This document shows positions 35,131-42,517 of a stretch of DNA of 64,000 nt, one piece after another (within the stretch, counting starts at the first letter, position 1; each line of letters starts with the position of its first letter). The stretch lies in contig NZ_JAFCLN010000007.1 of assembly GCF_018129385.1 (NCBI RefSeq), forward strand, positions 62,001 through 126,000, in the 5' to 3' direction. Origin of the DNA: Bradyrhizobium lablabi. Its GTDB lineage: Bacteria > Pseudomonadota > Alphaproteobacteria > Rhizobiales > Xanthobacteraceae. Below the pieces are notes generated by a model, which ran no database searches, had not been told where the DNA came from, and saw only the letters and a list, made by a program, of their open reading frames with translations. The translations under genes were made by a program, and so were the position numbers.

Positions 35131-36414
35131 CTACTTCTTGTCCGCCACCTTCTGCTTGCCGTAGGTGACGCGATAGACGGCGCCGTTATAGTCGTCGGAG
35201 ACCAGCAGCGAGCCGTCCTTCATCTGCATCACGTCCACGGGACGGCCGATATATTTGTTGTCCTCGAGGAAGCCGGTGATGAACGGCTCGGTCGACTTCA
35301 CAGTACCGTCCTTGTTCAGCTTGACGAGGAGAACGTCGCCGCCGACCTTCTTACTCCTGTTCCAGGAGCCGTGGCGCGCCACGATGATGGCGTTCCTGTA
35401 GGCGGCCGGGAACATCTTTCCGGTGTAGAAGCGCATGCCGAGTGCGGCCGAATGCGGGCCCAAAAGCGTGACCGGCGCGGTGTAGTCGGAGCAGGATTTG
35501 CCCCAGCCGAATTCGGGATCGACGATGTTGCCCTGCAAGCAATAGGGCGCGCCAAAGTGCTCGCCGACCTTGGTGATGCGGTTGAGCTCATCCTCCGGCA
35601 CGTCTTCCGACATCCAGTCGCGGCCGTTGTCGGTGAAGTAGAGCTGCTTGTTTTCCGGATTCCAGTCGAAGCCGACGGTGTTGCGGACGCCGCGCGCGAT
35701 CACTTCGCCGCCGCTGCCGTCGAGATTGATGCGGCGGATCTGGCCGTGCGCGTCGCTGTGCAGCACGTTGTTGCCGGGCTGACCGACCGGAATATAGAGC
35801 TTGTTGTCCGGACCGATGGCGATGAACTTCCAGCCATGGGCCTCGTCCTTCGGCAGATTGTCGTAGATCGTCGCGAGCTTGGCCGGGCCTTCGAGATTGT
35901 CCTCGGCCTTCTCGACCTTGGAGATCTTCGACAGTTCGGCAATGTACAGCGTGCCGTTCTTGAAGGCGACGCCGTTCGGCCGGTGCAGACCCGAGGCGAT
36001 CGTCTTGACCGTGCGTTTGCCGTCCTTGTTGCTGATGGCATAGACATTGCCGACCAGGCGCGAGCCAACGAAGATCGTGCCCTTGTCGCCCTCGGCGAGC
36101 GAACGCGCGTTGGCGAGACCGGAGGCGTAGACCTCAATGTTGAAGCCGGGCGGCACCTTAAGCTTGGCCGTGGGCAGCTTGTCGGCCGCGGCCGGAATCG
36201 GCGGCGGCGCGATCGGCGCCAGCTTGGCGGCGGCTTCACTGTTGTCGGGACGGCCGATCAGCGGCGAGCCCGGAGGCAGCGGCGCGGCGGCGGCCGGCGG
36301 GCTTGCCGCGGGCGGCGATGCCGCCGGCTGTTGTGCAGCCGCACCAATGGTAAGGGCACCGAAAAAAGCGCCGGTCAGCAACAGGCTGCGCGACGCAGAT
36401 GAACAGTTCAGCAT
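35131..36414 (-). CDS. PQQ-dependent sugar (sorbosone-type) dehydrogenase, periplasmic
   Basis: 427 residues. A signal peptide ending near AAAQQ (about 28) is followed by a Pro/Ala-rich linker of about 40 residues and a six-bladed propeller domain with PPGFNIEVYASGLANARSLAEGD, SGLHRPNGVAFKNGTLYIAEL (PQQ-binding region with catalytic His), VRNTVGFDWNPEN and GRPVDVMQMKDGSLLVSDD. It oxidises aldoses or sorbosone using PQQ in the periplasm. The pqqABCDE operon that makes this cofactor starts 740 bases away on the other strand, and a cytochrome c gene follows, so the three form a probable oxidation module (inference). Confidence 0.88.
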   Translation of the reverse strand: MLNCSSASRSLLLTGAFFGALTIGAAAQQPAASPPAASPPAAAAPLPPGSPLIGRPDNSEAAAKLAPIAPPPIPAAADKLPTAKLKVPPGFNIEVYASGLANARSLAEGDKGTIFVGSRLVGNVYAISNKDGKRTVKTIASGLHRPNGVAFKNGTLYIAELSKISKVEKAEDNLEGPAKLATIYDNLPKDEAHGWKFIAIGPDNKLYIPVGQPGNNVLHSDAHGQIRRINLDGSGGEVIARGVRNTVGFDWNPENKQLYFTDNGRDWMSEDVPEDELNRITKVGEHFGAPYCLQGNIVDPEFGWGKSCSDYTAPVTLLGPHSAALGMRFYTGKMFPAAYRNAIIVARHGSWNRSKKVGGDVLLVKLNKDGTVKSTEPFITGFLEDNKYIGRPVDVMQMKDGSLLVSDDYNGAVYRVTYGKQKVADKK

Positions 36415-36599
36415 TGGACGTTCTCCCTGGCGGAAGCCCGATTTCCACGCGCAGGCACGCGATGCCGGCCCCGGGGGCTTTCCGAAGTTGCAGTCTGTGA
36501 TATTTGCCCGCCGATACGCAATCGGAAATCAGATCGCGCGTGTGAAGCACGTCATTCCGATTTCGCCGATTTCGGTTCGCGCGCCCGAAATGATTGCAA

Positions 36600-36860
36600 T
36601 CAATGCCGCGTGGCGGATCGATCGTCGGGCATGTCGAGCAGCGCTTCCGCAAACGGAAACTCCAGCACGATCTCGCCTTCGTCGTCGGTGACTTCGACCG
36701 TCGCATTGAGAAGGCGCTCGTCGGTCCCTTCCGTCTTCAGCAGTTCGCGGATCATGGCGCGCGCCATTTCCCAGGCGCGATCGGGATTTCGTAACTCTTC
36801 CCCTTCCGGGTCGGCGATCAGCTCGTCGCCGATCCGGGTGTTGAAAAAGTATCGTGGCAT
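36600..36860 (-). CDS. DUF6894-like small protein
   Basis: 86 residues from the ATG at 36860. The opening MPRYFFNTRIGDELIADPEGEELRNPDRA is the typical pattern of a small rhizobial family annotated DUF6894; the second half is acidic (EVTDDEGEIVLEFPFAEAL). Function unknown. It is transcribed away from pqqA; 293 bases between them hold both promoters. Confidence 0.8.
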   Translation of the reverse strand: MPRYFFNTRIGDELIADPEGEELRNPDRAWEMARAMIRELLKTEGTDERLLNATVEVTDDEGEIVLEFPFAEALLDMPDDRSATRH

Positions 36861-36892
36861 GGGCGGAACTGACTTTCTTTGGGGGCTGCGGC

Positions 36893-36906
36893 CTGTGGGC
36901 CCACAG
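36893..36906. promoter_or_regulatory. Perfect 14-bp palindrome, possible operator
   Basis: CTGTGGGCCCACAG is a perfect palindrome located 33 bases upstream of the DUF6894 gene and about 250 bases upstream of pqqA. It could be an operator or simply a hairpin; no known consensus matched from memory. Confidence 0.3.
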
Positions 36907-37153
36907 CTTCTTCTCCGGAACCGGGCACGCCCGAAGCATGGACACATCGGCCTTCGCGGGGTTGCAAGCAACTGCGAAACCGTTGATCTCACGCTGTTTT
37001 GAGCTAAGCCCCGGTTCATTCAATGCATTTTCCTTTCGCGCCGCAGCATGCGCAACGCAAATTTTATGGCGAAAGATTTCACTGGCGAACTTTTCTTTCC
37101 GCGCTACCTTAATGAGCAGGGCGGAAGTTCGTCCGGTTCAAGGGAGAGCCATA

Positions 37154-37234
37154 ATGGCCTGGAAAGCACCGAAGATCGTAGAAGTGCCGGTCGGCATGGA
37201 AATCAACATGTATGCGTGTGCGGCCCGCAAGTAA
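37154..37234 (+). CDS. pqqA: PQQ precursor peptide
   Basis: 26 residues (opening MAWKAPKIVEVPVG), preceded by the ribosome-binding site AGGGAGAG. It contains the conserved Glu16-x3-Tyr20 pair (EINMY) whose side chains are cross-linked by the radical-SAM enzyme PqqE, assisted by the chaperone PqqD, to build pyrroloquinoline quinone. This is the usual length and sequence for alphaproteobacterial PqqA. It is separated from pqqB by 159 bases holding hairpins. Confidence 0.97.
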   Translation: MAWKAPKIVEVPVGMEINMYACAARK

Positions 37235-37259
37235 GCCGACCGCGATTTCTCCACGTCTA

Positions 37260-37376
37260 TCGAAGGTGGACATCCGGGTGTGATGCAATCCCGATTTCGG
37301 GAATGTGTCCGGCGCCGGTGTCCACCTCGAAACGTTTTGGGCCCAGTTCAGCGTTCGAATTGCAGAATTCGAGCTT
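37260..37376 (+). terminator. Nested hairpins between pqqA and pqqB (attenuator candidate)
   Basis: An outer stem pairs TCGAAGGTGGACATCCGG (37260-37277) with CCGGTGTCCACCTCGA (37315-37330), and TCCCGATTTCGGGA nests inside. A second stem, TCGAATT (37355-37361) and AATTCGA (37366-37372) with loop GCAG, is followed by GCTTTTCC, resembling an intrinsic terminator. Partial termination here would make pqqA mRNA more abundant than that of the enzyme genes, which fits a precursor peptide needed in excess. Confidence 0.55.
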
Positions 37377-37393
37377 TTCCGGAGTGACGGATC

Positions 37394-38323
37394 ATGCTTC
37401 GCGTCGTCGTCCTGGGCGCCGCGGCAGGTGGTGGTGTTCCGCAATGGAATTGCGGGTGCCCGGTATGCCTGAAGGCGCGAAGCGAAAATCCGGAACTGAG
37501 AAGCACGCAATGCTCGATCGCGGTCAGCCGCGACAATGAGCACTGGTTCCTCGTCAACGCATCGCCCGACCTGCGCCAGCAACTGATTGCCGCGCCGCAG
37601 CTTCATCCAAAGCGGGGCCAGCTTCGGCACAGCCCGATCGCGGGTGTGATCCTGACCAATGGCGAGATTGACGCGGTCGCAGGCCTGCTGTCGATGCGGG
37701 AGGGCTCGCCCTTCACGATCTATGCGCACGGCCGCGTGCTTGCGATCCTGCAATCCAACAGCATCTTCAATGTGCTCGGCGAAAAGAACGTCAGGCGGCA
37801 GCCGATCGAGGTAGACCGGCCTTTTTTGCCCGCCCTGCCCGACGGCTCACCCTCCGGCATCGAGGTGCTGCCGTTCGAAGTTCCCGGCAAGGGCGCCTGG
37901 TATCTCGAGGGCAAGGCGCATCCGGCTGGCGGCGACGGCGTGGGCGATACGCTGGGCCTGCGCATTGAAGACAAAGCGAGCGGCAAGTATTTCTACTTCA
38001 TCGCCGCTTGCGCACGGGTGACCGACGCTCTGAAGGCGCGGCTGGACGGCGCGCCCCTGGTGTTCTTCGACGGCACGGTGTGGCGCGACAATGAACTGAT
38101 TGCGGCCGGGCTTGGGCAAAAGACGGGACAGAGCATGGGACATATTTCGATGTCGGGCGATCAGGGCGCGATCGAAAGCCTCGCCGCTCTCGACATCGGC
38201 AAGAAGATGTTCTTGCATATCAACAACTCCAATCCGGCACTGCTGAACGGCTCGGCCGAGCGGCAGAAGCTGGAACAGGCCGGCTGGCATATCCCGGCCG
38301 ATGGAACGGAGATCGTGCTGTGA
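37394..38323 (+). CDS. pqqB: PQQ biosynthesis protein PqqB
   Basis: 309 residues, the usual length. It has the metallo-beta-lactamase fold; VLGAAAGGGVPQWNCGCPVC at the N-terminus is the family signature, and NASPDLRQQL, GEIDAVAGLLSMREG, and GHISMSGDQGAIESL cover the metal-site loops. PqqB hydroxylates the tyrosine moiety of the cross-linked intermediate as understood from recent family work. The stop overlaps the GTG of pqqC as GTGA. Confidence 0.96.
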   Translation: MLRVVVLGAAAGGGVPQWNCGCPVCLKARSENPELRSTQCSIAVSRDNEHWFLVNASPDLRQQLIAAPQLHPKRGQLRHSPIAGVILTNGEIDAVAGLLSMREGSPFTIYAHGRVLAILQSNSIFNVLGEKNVRRQPIEVDRPFLPALPDGSPSGIEVLPFEVPGKGAWYLEGKAHPAGGDGVGDTLGLRIEDKASGKYFYFIAACARVTDALKARLDGAPLVFFDGTVWRDNELIAAGLGQKTGQSMGHISMSGDQGAIESLAALDIGKKMFLHINNSNPALLNGSAERQKLEQAGWHIPADGTEIVL

Positions 38324-39099
38324 ACATGGTGCCCACGAGCGGAATGACGGCCCTGTCGATCGGCAAGGGCATTTCGCTGAGCAATGCCGGTGAGCTGGAA
38401 GCGACGCTGCGCCAGATCGGCGCGACGCGCTACCACAGCCTGCATCCGTTCCACCGCCTGCTGCATGGCGGCAAGCTTAGCAAGGGTCAGGTGCAGGCCT
38501 GGGCGCTGAACCGTTACTATTACCAGAGCACGATTCCGCTAAAGGACGCAGTGGTGATTTCGCGGTTCCGCGAGCGCCATATCCGGATGGAATGGCGGCA
38601 CCGCATCGAGGATCATGACGGCGACGTCGGCAGCGAGGGGGGCATCGAGCGCTGGCTCAAGCTCACCGAAGGGCTCGGGCTCGACAGCGCCTATGTGGAA
38701 TCGACCGAAGGCATTTTGCCGGCGACGCGCTTTGCGGTGGAAGCCTATGTGCATTTCGTCCGTGACCGGACGCCGCTGGAGGCGATCGCCTCTTCGCTCA
38801 CCGAATTGTTCGCGCCGAACCTGCATGAGGAACGCATCTCGGGGATGCTGAAGCACTATGATTTCGTCAACCCCGACATCATGAGCTATTTCAGCCGCCG
38901 CCTGACGCAGGCGCCGCGCGATGCCGGATTTGCGCTGGAATATGTCAAGGAGCACGCCACGACGCCGCAGCAGCGCGAGGCGGTCTGCAATGCGCTGATC
39001 TTCAAGACCAACGTACTGTGGGTGCAGCTCGACGCGTTGTACCATGCCTATGTCAACGGCTTCATTCCGCCGGGCGCGTTCGTGCCGAAAGAGAATTGA
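38320..39099 (+). CDS. pqqC: Pyrroloquinoline-quinone synthase PqqC
   Basis: 259 residues if translation begins at the GTG at 38320 that overlaps the pqqB stop; ATG at 38326 is an alternative with poorer spacing from the GGAG site. The helical bundle has YHSLHPFHRLLHGGKLSKGQVQAWALNRYYYQ and RHRIEDHDGD, with the conserved His, Arg and Tyr residues that hold the intermediate and bind dioxygen. It catalyses the final ring closure and eight-electron oxidation to PQQ without a metal or cofactor. Confidence 0.96.
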   Translation: MNMVPTSGMTALSIGKGISLSNAGELEATLRQIGATRYHSLHPFHRLLHGGKLSKGQVQAWALNRYYYQSTIPLKDAVVISRFRERHIRMEWRHRIEDHDGDVGSEGGIERWLKLTEGLGLDSAYVESTEGILPATRFAVEAYVHFVRDRTPLEAIASSLTELFAPNLHEERISGMLKHYDFVNPDIMSYFSRRLTQAPRDAGFALEYVKEHATTPQQREAVCNALIFKTNVLWVQLDALYHAYVNGFIPPGAFVPKEN

Positions 39100-39100
39100 G

Positions 39101-39409
39101 ATGGCGAGCCGCAACATCCAGGTCAATGAAACGAGCCGGCCGATTCTGCCGCGGCACGCCAAGCTGCGTTTCGACGAGACGCGGCAGGTCTGGGTGATCC
39201 TCGCGCCCGAGCGCGTGCTGGCGCCGGACGAGATCGCGGTCGAGGTGCTAAAGTTGTGCGACGGCGCGCGCAGCGTCGCCGATGTGGTCGAACTGCTCGC
39301 AGCCAAATACGCCGCGCCGCGCGAGGCGATCGTGACGGACGTCGTCGCCATGCTACAGGATCTTGCCGACAAGGGGTTTCTGACCGAAGCCCGCGAGAAG
39401 ACGCCATGA
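39101..39409 (+). CDS. pqqD: PQQ biosynthesis peptide chaperone PqqD
   Basis: 102 residues from the ATG at 39101, one base after the pqqC stop. RPILPRHAKLRFDETRQVWVILAPERVLAPDE and AVEVLKLCDGARSV are the conserved winged-helix region that binds PqqA and presents it to PqqE. The stop overlaps the pqqE start as ATGA. Confidence 0.96.
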   Translation: MASRNIQVNETSRPILPRHAKLRFDETRQVWVILAPERVLAPDEIAVEVLKLCDGARSVADVVELLAAKYAAPREAIVTDVVAMLQDLADKGFLTEAREKTP

Positions 39410-40614
39410 GCCCGACCCTGACAGATGCCGCGTCAGTTGCCAGCAGCCCCACCGACGGGCTCGCGGCGCTGGAGCGGCGCGGCTCGACGGCGGAAACTTT
39501 TGGCATTCCGCTGGCGGTGCTCGCCGAGCTGACCCATCGCTGCCCGCTGCAATGTCCCTATTGCTCCAATCCGGTCGAGCTGGATCGCGCCGGCAGCGAG
39601 CTCACCACCGACGAGTGGAAAAAAGTTCTTTCCGAGCTTGCCGAGATCGGCGTGCTGCAAATCCATTTTTCCGGCGGCGAGCCAACCGCGCGCAAGGATC
39701 TGGTCGAACTGGTGCAGCATGCCAGCGATGTCGGGCTCTACACCAACCTCATCACCTCGGCGGTGCTGCTGACAAAGGAAAAGCTTTCCGCACTGGCCGA
39801 TGCCGGGCTCTGCCATGTGCAGATCAGCTTTCAGGGCAATGAACCCGTCGTGGCCGACCGTGTCGCGGGCCTGAAGAAGTCGCACGAAAAGAAGATCGAG
39901 GCCGCGCGTTGGACGCGCGAGCTGGACCTGCCGCTGACGGTCAACGCGGTCATGCACCGGCAAAACCTGCATCAGCTTTCCGACATCATCCAGATGGCGG
40001 TCGATCTCGATGCCGACCGGCTGGAAGTGGCCAATGTGCAGTATTACGGCTGGGCGCTGAAGAACCGCGCCGCGCTGATGCCGACGTTCGAGCAGATCGA
40101 GGAAACCAGCCGTCTCGTCGAGGAAGCCCAAGTGCGGCTGAAGGGCGTGCTCGCGATCGACTATGTCGTGCCCGACTACTACGCGCTGCGGCCGAAAAAA
40201 TGCATGGGCGGCTGGGGCCGGCAGTTCTTCAACATCTCACCCTCGGGCAAGATTTTGCCGTGTCATGCCGCCGAGTCCATTACCGGACTTGAGTTCGAGT
40301 CGGTGCGCTCCAATCATTCGATTGCGTGGATCTGGCAAAACTCCGAGGCGTTCAACCGCTATCGCGGAACGGGGTGGATGCCCGAACCGTGCAAATCCTG
40401 CGAATATCGCGAGCAGGATTTCGGCGGGTGCCGCTGCCAGGCGTTTGCACTGACCGGCGATGCCGGCAATACCGATCCGGCCTGCACACTGTCGCCGATG
40501 CACGAAGCGATCTTCAGGCAGGCCGAGCAGGATGCCGCCTCGGAGCAGACGCGCTTCCTCTATCGCAACTTTGCCGGCGGCACGCTGGAGACGGTAGACG
40601 ATCATGGCGCCTGA
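39406..40614 (+). CDS. pqqE: PqqA peptide cyclase, radical SAM enzyme PqqE
   Basis: 402 residues from the ATG at 39406. The radical-SAM [4Fe-4S] motif is CPLQCPYC (Cx3Cx2C, near residue 45-52), and the SAM-binding GGE is in FSGGEPTARKD. The C-terminal SPASM domain carries CMGGWG, CHAAE and CKSCEYREQDFGGCRCQAF ligands for two auxiliary clusters. It forms the Glu-Tyr carbon-carbon bond in PqqA. The next gene starts 11 bases before this stop. Confidence 0.96.
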   Translation: MSPTLTDAASVASSPTDGLAALERRGSTAETFGIPLAVLAELTHRCPLQCPYCSNPVELDRAGSELTTDEWKKVLSELAEIGVLQIHFSGGEPTARKDLVELVQHASDVGLYTNLITSAVLLTKEKLSALADAGLCHVQISFQGNEPVVADRVAGLKKSHEKKIEAARWTRELDLPLTVNAVMHRQNLHQLSDIIQMAVDLDADRLEVANVQYYGWALKNRAALMPTFEQIEETSRLVEEAQVRLKGVLAIDYVVPDYYALRPKKCMGGWGRQFFNISPSGKILPCHAAESITGLEFESVRSNHSIAWIWQNSEAFNRYRGTGWMPEPCKSCEYREQDFGGCRCQAFALTGDAGNTDPACTLSPMHEAIFRQAEQDAASEQTRFLYRNFAGGTLETVDDHGA

Positions 40615-41587
40615 CGCCGACGCGCAAAAATCCACCAGACGCGCCGATCCCTTTGCACCGCTGACCTCGGAAATGTTTTCGGTCGGCGACGGCCACGAAA
40701 TTTATGTCGAAAGCGTCGGCCGCGCCGACGGCATCCCCGCGGTCTATCTGCATGGCGGCCCCGGCAGCGGCTGCCAGCCCGATCACCGCCGCCTGTTCGA
40801 CCCCGAGCGCTTTCACGCCATCCTGTTCGACCAGCGCGGCGCTGGCCGCGGCAGGCCAAAGGGCCTGCGCGAGAACAACACGACACAGCTCCTGATCGCG
40901 GATATGGAGATGATCCGCGAAAAATTCGGCTTCAAGCGCTGGATGGTGGTCGGCGGCTCCTGGGGCGCGACCTTGGCGCTGGCGTATGCAGAGGCGCATC
41001 CCGAGCGCGTGAGCGGCATCGTCCTGCGCGCCACCTTCCTCGGCACGCGCGAGGAAATCGAAAACGGCTTTCTCTCCTCGCTGCCGCGTTTCTACCCGGG
41101 CCTCTATGAGGATTTTCTGAGCGTGCTGCCGCCGGAAGAACGCGCACAGCCGATCGACGCCTATTTCCGCCGCATCCTCGACCCAGATCCCGCCATCCAC
41201 GGTCCCGCCGCGCGCGCCTGGGGCGAGACCGAGCGTATTCTTTCCGAGCATGCGCCAAACCGCACGCGCCTCAACCGTCAATCGCTGCATTCGGGCGCCC
41301 TGCCCGCAACGCCTTTTATGGAAGCGCATTACTTTCAGAACAACAGTTTTATGCGGCCTGACCAGTTGATCGCGGAAGCCGGGAAACTCGCCGGCATTCC
41401 CGGCATCATCGTGCAAGGACGTTACGACCTATTATGCCCGCCAGCGACCTCGCATGCACTTGCCGCGGTGTGGTTGGATGCAGAAATCCGCATCGCCGAA
41501 GGCGCGGGCCATACGTTGTATGATCCCGGCGTGCGCAACGCGGTGATGAAGGCGGTTGCGGATGTGGCTTCGCGGATCACCCGATAA
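40604..41587 (+). CDS. Prolyl aminopeptidase-like alpha/beta hydrolase in the pqq operon
   Basis: 327 residues. HGGPGSGCQPDHRRLFDPERFHAILFDQRGAGRGRP and the nucleophile motif GGSWGATLAL (Ser about 116) are typical of proline iminopeptidases; Asp and His of the triad lie in QGRYDLLCP and GAGHTLYDPG. The gene overlaps pqqE by 11 bases, so it is part of the operon. The operon lacks the metallo-peptidase PqqF that trims PqqA elsewhere; this hydrolase may help process the cross-linked peptide (inference). It could also be an unrelated housekeeping peptidase. Confidence 0.88.
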   Translation: MAPDADAQKSTRRADPFAPLTSEMFSVGDGHEIYVESVGRADGIPAVYLHGGPGSGCQPDHRRLFDPERFHAILFDQRGAGRGRPKGLRENNTTQLLIADMEMIREKFGFKRWMVVGGSWGATLALAYAEAHPERVSGIVLRATFLGTREEIENGFLSSLPRFYPGLYEDFLSVLPPEERAQPIDAYFRRILDPDPAIHGPAARAWGETERILSEHAPNRTRLNRQSLHSGALPATPFMEAHYFQNNSFMRPDQLIAEAGKLAGIPGIIVQGRYDLLCPPATSHALAAVWLDAEIRIAEGAGHTLYDPGVRNAVMKAVADVASRITR

Positions 41588-41600
41588 GGAAATCTAGAAA

Positions 41601-42272
41601 ATGCCGATCGCCGGAAAGGGCATGCTGCTGACGTCGATGGACATCGATGCCGCGCACGAGGCCGAGTTCAACCGCTGGTACGATCGCGAGCATCTCGAGG
41701 AGCGCGTTGCGATCGACGGCTTCCTCGAGGCACGGCGCTACGTCGCGCATGACGGCAAGCCGAAATATCTCAGCCTTTATTCCACCGTGACGTTCGACGT
41801 GCTGGACAGCCCGGCCTATCGCAAGGCGCTGGCGAGCCAGACCGACTGGTCGAAGGCCAATATTGCCCGCTTCAAAAACATGATCCGTTCGGTGGCGCGC
41901 ATCACCATCAGCCATGGCGTGGGCCGCGGCGCGGCGCTCGGCATTGTGCGGGTTCGTCCGCCCGAAGGCGGCGCGGAAAAATTGCGGGCCGCGCTGGGCG
42001 AACTGCTCGATCCGGCAAAGCTCGACGGGATCATCTCGATGCACCTGATCGAGGGCGATCCCGTACTTTCACGGCCGCTGACGGACGAGGCGGCGGCATC
42101 GAATCCGGGCGCCGGCGATTGGTTCATTTTGATCGATGGCACGGATGTGAGCGCGATTGCTGCGAATGCGGCGCGTTTTACCGACAATGCCGCGTTGAAA
42201 CCGCTGGTGATTTCGAGCGGCATCTATCGATTGCTGTTCGATCTCGCAAAAAGCGATCTTCCCGACGCCTGA
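41601..42272 (+). CDS. DUF4286/EthD-like ferredoxin-fold protein
   Basis: 223 residues made of two alpha/beta halves. The first half (MPIAGKGMLLTSMDI, AEFNRWYDREHLEERVAIDGFLEARRY) has the WYDxEHL pattern of dimeric alpha-beta-barrel (EthD/DUF4286-like) proteins; the second half (AALGIVRVRPPEGG, GDWFILIDGTDV) looks like a second copy of the fold. It lies 13 bases after the peptidase gene and probably ends the pqq operon. A catalytic role is unknown; members bind small aromatic or aldehyde-like molecules. Confidence 0.65.
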   Translation: MPIAGKGMLLTSMDIDAAHEAEFNRWYDREHLEERVAIDGFLEARRYVAHDGKPKYLSLYSTVTFDVLDSPAYRKALASQTDWSKANIARFKNMIRSVARITISHGVGRGAALGIVRVRPPEGGAEKLRAALGELLDPAKLDGIISMHLIEGDPVLSRPLTDEAAASNPGAGDWFILIDGTDVSAIAANAARFTDNAALKPLVISSGIYRLLFDLAKSDLPDA

Positions 42273-42442
42273 CATACCACCGCTGCACTGCACATGCTGC
42301 ATTGCCGCATTCGATTTATGCCGTCATTAACGCTGCAACCCAGCTCCGCTCACGAAAACTGGAGATGAGACAAAAAGGCCTTTGTGCGGGCTCTGGAATG
42401 GCTCTAATAAGGTAAGCCTATGATGCAATTCAAAAACCACAA

Positions 42443-42506
42443 GAACGCTCGGTAAGCGTTCGTCGGCAAAATGAGGCCGCGCGCCTTTGCTACGTTGCCC
42501 GCGCGG
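42443..42506 (+). promoter_or_regulatory. Two inverted repeats upstream of the kor operon
   Basis: GAACGCT (42443-42449) and AGCGTTC (42455-42461) form a perfect 7-bp inverted repeat with a 5-base centre, an operator-like shape. CCGCGCG (42477-42483) and CGCGCGG (42500-42506) form a second stem that ends five bases before the AAGGTAGGA ribosome-binding site of the next gene. Either could control expression at the DNA or RNA level; no known consensus recognised. Confidence 0.35.
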
Positions 42507-42517
42507 ACAAGGTAGGA

